A stretch of 64,000 bases of DNA, from positions 1,731,001 to 1,795,000 of the forward strand of contig JACVVK020000054.1 in the NCBI GenBank assembly GCA_018292915.2, read 5' to 3'. Positions 59,861 to 64,000 of the stretch are shown here, piece by piece (within the stretch, counting starts at the first letter, position 1; the number at the start of each line of letters is the position of its first letter). A program made the position numbers and the translations under genes. The stretch is from Batillaria attramentaria. Lineage: Eukaryota; Mollusca; Gastropoda; Batillariidae. The notes beneath the pieces were generated by a model. The model was not told where the DNA came from and ran no database searches. It saw nothing but the letters and a program-made list of their open reading frames with translations.

Positions 59861-59957
59861 ACAAGAATTAGTTTGGGGGTCTTGGCAGCAGAAGTTCTAA
59901 TGGGTTGAATGGGATACTTACTCTGGATGGTATGTTTTGTTGACCGTGGTTTAATGT

Positions 59958-62225
59958 TTGGTTTATTTTTGTGCGTGTTTTGTGTTTTACTTTTGTTTTG
60001 TATCATCAGACCACCACCTTCTTGCAACAACATTGAGACTTCGGCTTAAGAGGCACACCAACGCCAACAACACACGGACCAGGTACAACGTTGGACTACT
60101 CAGGAACACAGACACACAAGCAGCATTCCGGATCAGCCTTTCCAACAGGTTCCAGCCACTGCAAGACCTGATAGAAGACAGTGAAATGGACATCGAGACA
60201 CACTGGGAACACAGCAAGAAACTTTGGCACGACACATGCGAAGAGGTCCTTGGCAAGAGAAAGACCCAACATAAGGAATGGATCTCTGCTGATACCATCC
60301 AGAAGCTGGAAGTTAGGAAAGAGAAGAAAACTGCACTGAACACGAGCCGAACAAGAAGAGCTAAGGCAAAGGCACAAGAGGAATACACAGCAGCTGACAG
60401 AGAAGTGAAGAGGAGCACCAGGAAGGACAAGAGGGACTACATCGACAACCTGGCCAGTCAAGCAGAGGAAGCAGCCCGAAAAGGGAATCTAAAAGACCTG
60501 TACCAGGTGACCAAGAAGCTCGCGGGCAAATTTCAGCAGACAGACAAACCAGTGAAGGACAAGAACGGGCACCCACTGACAACAACTGAGGAACAGCTGA
60601 AGCGATGGGCAGAACACTTCAGGGAGTTGTTAAATCGACCCATCCCTGAAACACCACCAGACATCCCACCAGCAGAGACAGAACTACCCATCAACTGCGA
60701 CAAGCCCTCTAAGGCGGAGATCAGGAAAGCCATCATGACACTGAGAAATGGGAAAGCTGCCGGGCCGGACGAGATACCAGCAGAAGCCATCAAAGCAGAC
60801 ACAGAGACAGCTGTCAACATTTTGCACAGCCTATTCAGCAAGATCTGGGAGAAGGAAGAGGTGCCAGCCCAGTGGAAAGAAGGGATCGTCATCAAGCTGC
60901 CAAAGAAAGGGGACCTCAGGGACTGCAGCAACTACCGAGGGATCATGCTCCTGTCAGTGCCAGGCAAGGTTCTCAACAGAATTCTACTGGAGAGGATGAG
61001 GGAGGCAGTCGACCCCATGCTCCGAGACCAGCAGGCAGGCTTTCGCAGGAACAGGTCCTGCGCTGACCAGATTGCCAGCCTACGCATCATTGTGGAGCAG
61101 TCACTGGAGTGGAACTCCCCCCTCTACATCAACTTCATAGACTATGAGAAGGCTTTCGACAGTGTAGACAGAGAGGCACTGTGGAAGCTGCTCAGGCACT
61201 ATGGAGTTCCCGGGAAGATCATCTCCTTGATCCAGTGCACCTACCAAGACATGAGCTGCAGGATTGCCCATGCTGGCCAGTTGTCAGAAAGCTTCGAGGT
61301 GAAGACTGGAGTCCGCCAGGGATGCCTGTTGTCCCCGTTTCTCTTCCTCCTGGTCATCGACTGGATCATGAAGACCACTACAGCAGGCAGGAAAAACGGG
61401 ATACAGTGGACACTCTGGACGCAGCTGGATGACCTCGACTTCGCAGACGACCTGGCGCTCCTGTCTCACAGCCACAGCCAGATGCAGGACAAGACTACGC
61501 GCCTGGAAGCCACATCAGCCGGAACAGGGCTCAAGATCAACAGGAAGAAAACCGAGCTGATGAAGATCAACACCACTGCCAACACACCAGTCACAGTCGG
61601 TGGAGAGCCCATCAGGGAGGTGGAGTCTTTTGTCTACCTGGGGAGTGTGGTTGATGGACAGGGAGGCACAGACCGAGACGTCACAGCCAGAATCGGCAAG
61701 GCAAGGGCAGCAATGGTCATGCTGAAGAACGTCTGGGCATCCAAAGTTGTCAGCATAAGAACCAAACTCCGCATCTTCAACTCCAACGTGAAGTCAGTTC
61801 TGCTCTACGGATGCGAAACATGGAGGACAACAAAGACGATGCAGCAGAAGATCCAGACATTTCTCAACACCTGTCTGAGGCGCATCTTCAACATCCGATG
61901 GCCAGAGAAGATCCGGAATGAAGAGCTGTGGGAGCGAGCGGGGCAGGAACCAGTGGCCAAGCAGATCCTGCGGAGGAAGTGGGGCTGGATTGGACACACC
62001 CTCAGGAAGCCAGCATCCAGCACCACACGCCAAGCCCTGACATGGAACCCGCAGGGGAAAAGGAAGAGAGGCCGGCCTCGCAACAGCTGGAGGCGGGACA
62101 CTGAGGCAGAGCTATGTAAGCAGGGTACCAACTGGACTGGAGTGGCAAGACTAGCCCAGAACAGAGTGCGATGGCGAAGGGTTGTCGATGGCCTATGCTC
62201 CACGTGGAGCCAAGGGCCTAAGTAA
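59958..62225 (+). CDS. RTE-like LINE reverse transcriptase
   Basis: This open frame of 755 codons encodes the RT of an RTE/BovB-like non-LTR element. The frame has no ATG at its 5' end (TTG at 59958); the first 15 residues are host sequence, and element homology begins at SSDHHLL (16-22), the last motif of the AP-endonuclease domain. RT motifs: GKAAGPDEIPAEA (265-277), NYRGIMLLS (325-333), QAGFRRNRSCADQ (359-371), FIDYEKAFD (393-401, D395), GVRQGCLLSP (451-460) and DFADDLALL (494-502, catalytic D497/D498). A C-terminal domain with LLYGCETW (615-622) and KRKRGRPRNSWRRD (701-714) follows, as usual for RTE-type proteins. There is no internal stop or frameshift, so the insertion is young although it lacks most of the endonuclease. 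Confidence 0.93.
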   Translation: MVYFCACFVFYFCFVSSDHHLLATTLRLRLKRHTNANNTRTRYNVGLLRNTDTQAAFRISLSNRFQPLQDLIEDSEMDIETHWEHSKKLWHDTCEEVLGKRKTQHKEWISADTIQKLEVRKEKKTALNTSRTRRAKAKAQEEYTAADREVKRSTRKDKRDYIDNLASQAEEAARKGNLKDLYQVTKKLAGKFQQTDKPVKDKNGHPLTTTEEQLKRWAEHFRELLNRPIPETPPDIPPAETELPINCDKPSKAEIRKAIMTLRNGKAAGPDEIPAEAIKADTETAVNILHSLFSKIWEKEEVPAQWKEGIVIKLPKKGDLRDCSNYRGIMLLSVPGKVLNRILLERMREAVDPMLRDQQAGFRRNRSCADQIASLRIIVEQSLEWNSPLYINFIDYEKAFDSVDREALWKLLRHYGVPGKIISLIQCTYQDMSCRIAHAGQLSESFEVKTGVRQGCLLSPFLFLLVIDWIMKTTTAGRKNGIQWTLWTQLDDLDFADDLALLSHSHSQMQDKTTRLEATSAGTGLKINRKKTELMKINTTANTPVTVGGEPIREVESFVYLGSVVDGQGGTDRDVTARIGKARAAMVMLKNVWASKVVSIRTKLRIFNSNVKSVLLYGCETWRTTKTMQQKIQTFLNTCLRRIFNIRWPEKIRNEELWERAGQEPVAKQILRRKWGWIGHTLRKPASSTTRQALTWNPQGKRKRGRPRNSWRRDTEAELCKQGTNWTGVARLAQNRVRWRRVVDGLCSTWSQGPK

Positions 62226-62235
62226 GTAAGTAAGT
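60003..62235 (+). mobile_element. 5'-truncated RTE-like LINE
   Basis: From the endonuclease remnant to a (TAAG)n tail at 62218-62234. The coding stop is supplied by the tail itself, so there is essentially no 3' UTR, as in RTE elements. TTTTGTTTTG before and GTTTGTTTTTT after could be a short target duplication, but low complexity makes this weak. Confidence 0.85.
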
Positions 62236-63523
62236 TTGTTTTTTGGGGGCTCCATCCGAGGAAACTGTCACCCCTCTAAAATTCCCCCACCCCACCCCCC
62301 TCCCCGCTAAATTACCTGTAGGTCAGCTCCAACGGCCTCTGCAAGGTCAGTTTTGCTGATCACGAGGAGATCACTCTGAGTGTTTCCAGGTCCATATTGA
62401 CGTGGCACCTTATAATTATCCGCCCCCCCCCCACCACCACCACCCTCGGCCACATAACTGCGTCTTCTGTAGAGAGTGTAATACAACACGTTAGCAATCT
62501 ACCTGTTTACCACATTCTTCTGACCTTGAGCTTCAACAGTTTCTAAAGTTTTACTCAACGCACGCAACCTAAGTGTGCTCTTTATTCTTGTGGAAGTGGA
62601 AATCCATGCCGGCCAAGAAGCAAAGAAAAAAAAACACAAAAAACCCTCTCAGTCATCAAATGCTACCCTGTCACGGCGAGCACTGTACGGTAATGATGGT
62701 TTTTCGGCTTCTGTCTCAGTAATGCTCTTTTGGTGGGCCACTTGACTGCCAGGACTTGGACAGCTGCAGCGATCATATTCTCGTTATCTAGGACGAGCGT
62801 GCTCATTATGGACACAGTACATGCGGGACTGCGGGGCGCATGCCTACAGTGCCAGGCCGGCGTCGTGGTCAAAATTAATGATCGGGAAGCGGCCAGTTTT
62901 GAAAGTGTCGTTTTTCTTGCTTATCCGTTCGGAGGAAGGTGATGAGTGGCGGGCCGAGCAAAACGGTGTGTTTGGAAAAATCATTGGTCGGGTGGGTTCG
63001 CAGGAGGGGTGGTAGCAGAGTTCATAAGGTAAAACGGCCTTGGAAACCACAAACAATTAAAATTCTAAATTTTAGCCCTCGCTAATATTGTTATGTTGTG
63101 ACATTCTTAACCTTATATTATATTCAGCAGAGCGAGCACCAAAAGAAAATTTTCCGGTTTTTTAAGTGGACAATTGATTTGATTTGATTTGATTTGAAAT
63201 TTTGACTATTTCTGTGACAAGCTTCGCTTATGCTATAGGCGATGATGTAAAGTCTCTATGTTTGTAATGAGTACTGGGGGGGGGGGGGGACTTCCGCCTA
63301 CAAAGCTGTAAAACTGTTTGCCAACTGAACAGAATGATGTTCCTTTGGGCCACTACAACCATTTTCGGGACTTTGTAGTAGTAGAGAATAGTAGAGAAAT
63401 ATGACTTTCTCTGGCCTAACGCTTCCATACCTGTGCTTCCATTCCATGCCGATCGACAAAGTCGCTAAAAATACCCACCAATCAGCTTTTGGTCTTCAGT
63501 CCACATTCAAATAACGTCGTCTG
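62235..63523. other. no recognised gene; possible LINE tail
   Basis: (ATTTG)n at 63174-63196 may be a LINE tail. A G run lies at 63277-63289. The rest is unique sequence with no supported exon. Confidence 0.45.
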
Positions 63524-63536
63524 CTCAGTATGCGGT

Positions 63537-63711
63537 GGGGAGCCGGGGTGGCCGAATGGTAGAGCGTTGGACTTCTAATGCTCGGGTCATGAGTTCGTAT
63601 CCCGGCTGGGGCCAAATATTTGTGCTGGCTTTTTCATCGTTGCCCCGTCTTTGATATCACCCGTATGTGGTGGAAAAGGACGTTAAACTCCCAAACACCC
63701 ACCCACCCTCC
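63537..63711 (+). mobile_element. SINE-A, full-length reference copy with TSD
   Basis: The best copy, 175 bp. The tRNA-Arg(TCT)-like head has an A-box region GTGGCCGAATGGTAGAGCG, anticodon loop CTTCTAA and B-box region GAGTTCGTATCCC. The body is TTTGTGCTGGCTTTTTCATC and GTCTTTGATATCACCCGTAT, the 3' end GGAAAAGGACGTTAAACTCC, the tail ACCCACCCACCC. The exact 13-bp TSD CTCAGTATGCGGT is at 63524-63536 and 63712-63724. Confidence 0.96.
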
Positions 63712-63922
63712 CTCAGTATGCGGTACGCTTCTATGTACGTAAAACAAGTACGCCAACCAGAGTCACAGCAATGGTTTCAGATGGCAACTTATGTCCCAAG
63801 TGACTGATTCTGATGCACGGATTAAACTCATTCGATCAGTGAACAGTTTTTCACGGCGTTTTTGTGTATACCTGACAAATGTATTGAGACTTCAAGTGCA
63901 AAACATGTCCTGGAAATATCAG

Positions 63923-64000
63923 CGGTAGATATTGCTGTTTATCTAGTGACTGCGCTCTTGCGGTAGATATTGCTGTTTATCTAGTGACTACGCTCTTGCG
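63923..64000. repeat. 38-bp tandem repeat at right edge
   Basis: CGGTAGATATTGCTGTTTAT plus 18 further bases occurs at 63923 and 63961 with one difference. A third unit may continue beyond the window. Confidence 0.9.

Noticed and set aside
63537..63612. tRNA-Arg(TCT)-like sequence as a true tRNA gene
   Set aside because: The acceptor stem is mismatched at its end and the sequence is the head of a 175-bp SINE with TSD; the other tRNA-like hits have the same explanation.

Overview
The window reads as nuclear DNA of an animal with a large, repeat-rich genome. The tRNA-derived SINEs, RTE-, I- and L2/CR1-like LINE remnants, numerous palindromic MITEs and very dense (CA)n/(GA)n microsatellites fit a mollusc, most plausibly a marine gastropod. 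That placement is an inference from repeat style, not from a host gene. There are no bacterial operons, phage genes, CRISPR arrays or rRNA genes.

Coding content is almost entirely retrotransposon. At the left edge (1-1659, minus) lies an uninterrupted 553-codon frame with an apurinic endonuclease domain and the start of a reverse transcriptase, of I/Nimb-like type; it runs off the window. At 60003-62225 (plus) lies an RTE-like reverse transcriptase frame, truncated at its 5' end inside the endonuclease domain, whose stop codon falls in its own TAAG tail. Weathered 3' ends of L2/CR1-like LINEs occur near 9.8, 18.5, 27.1, 45.3 and 52.4 kb. The only plausible host coding sequence is a 23-codon exon at 47260-47328 (minus): ATG, a signal-peptide-like stretch, then a consensus splice donor. 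It could be the first exon of a secreted or membrane protein whose other exons I cannot find.

The rest is layered mobile DNA. SINE-A, about 175 bp with a tRNA-Arg(TCT)-like head and a CCCA-rich tail, occurs about 26 times on both strands, several copies with 11-15 bp target-site duplications (TSDs). Two other tRNA-headed families (SINE-B, SINE-C) and a poly-A retroposon (D) are present. At least seven inverted-repeat DNA elements occur. Two are copies of one TTAAAGGC-ended MITE (12049-12953 and 58078-58894), each split independently by later insertions; the first is a three-level nest. Other striking structures are a four-copy tandem array of SINE-A inside GAAA repeats (39.2-40.7 kb), a long-TIR element filled with CTGCAG-centred palindromes (7120-7713), and a 70-bp inverted repeat enclosing a SINE and GT/GA tracts (32.6-33.1 kb).

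About thirty (CA/GT)n tracts, many (GA/TC)n tracts and several minisatellites punctuate the window. Stretches outside these features look like intron or intergenic DNA with no recognisable gene. The genes do not form a pathway: the autonomous LINE types are the kind that mobilise SINEs, and SINE-B carries a LINE-like 3' end.
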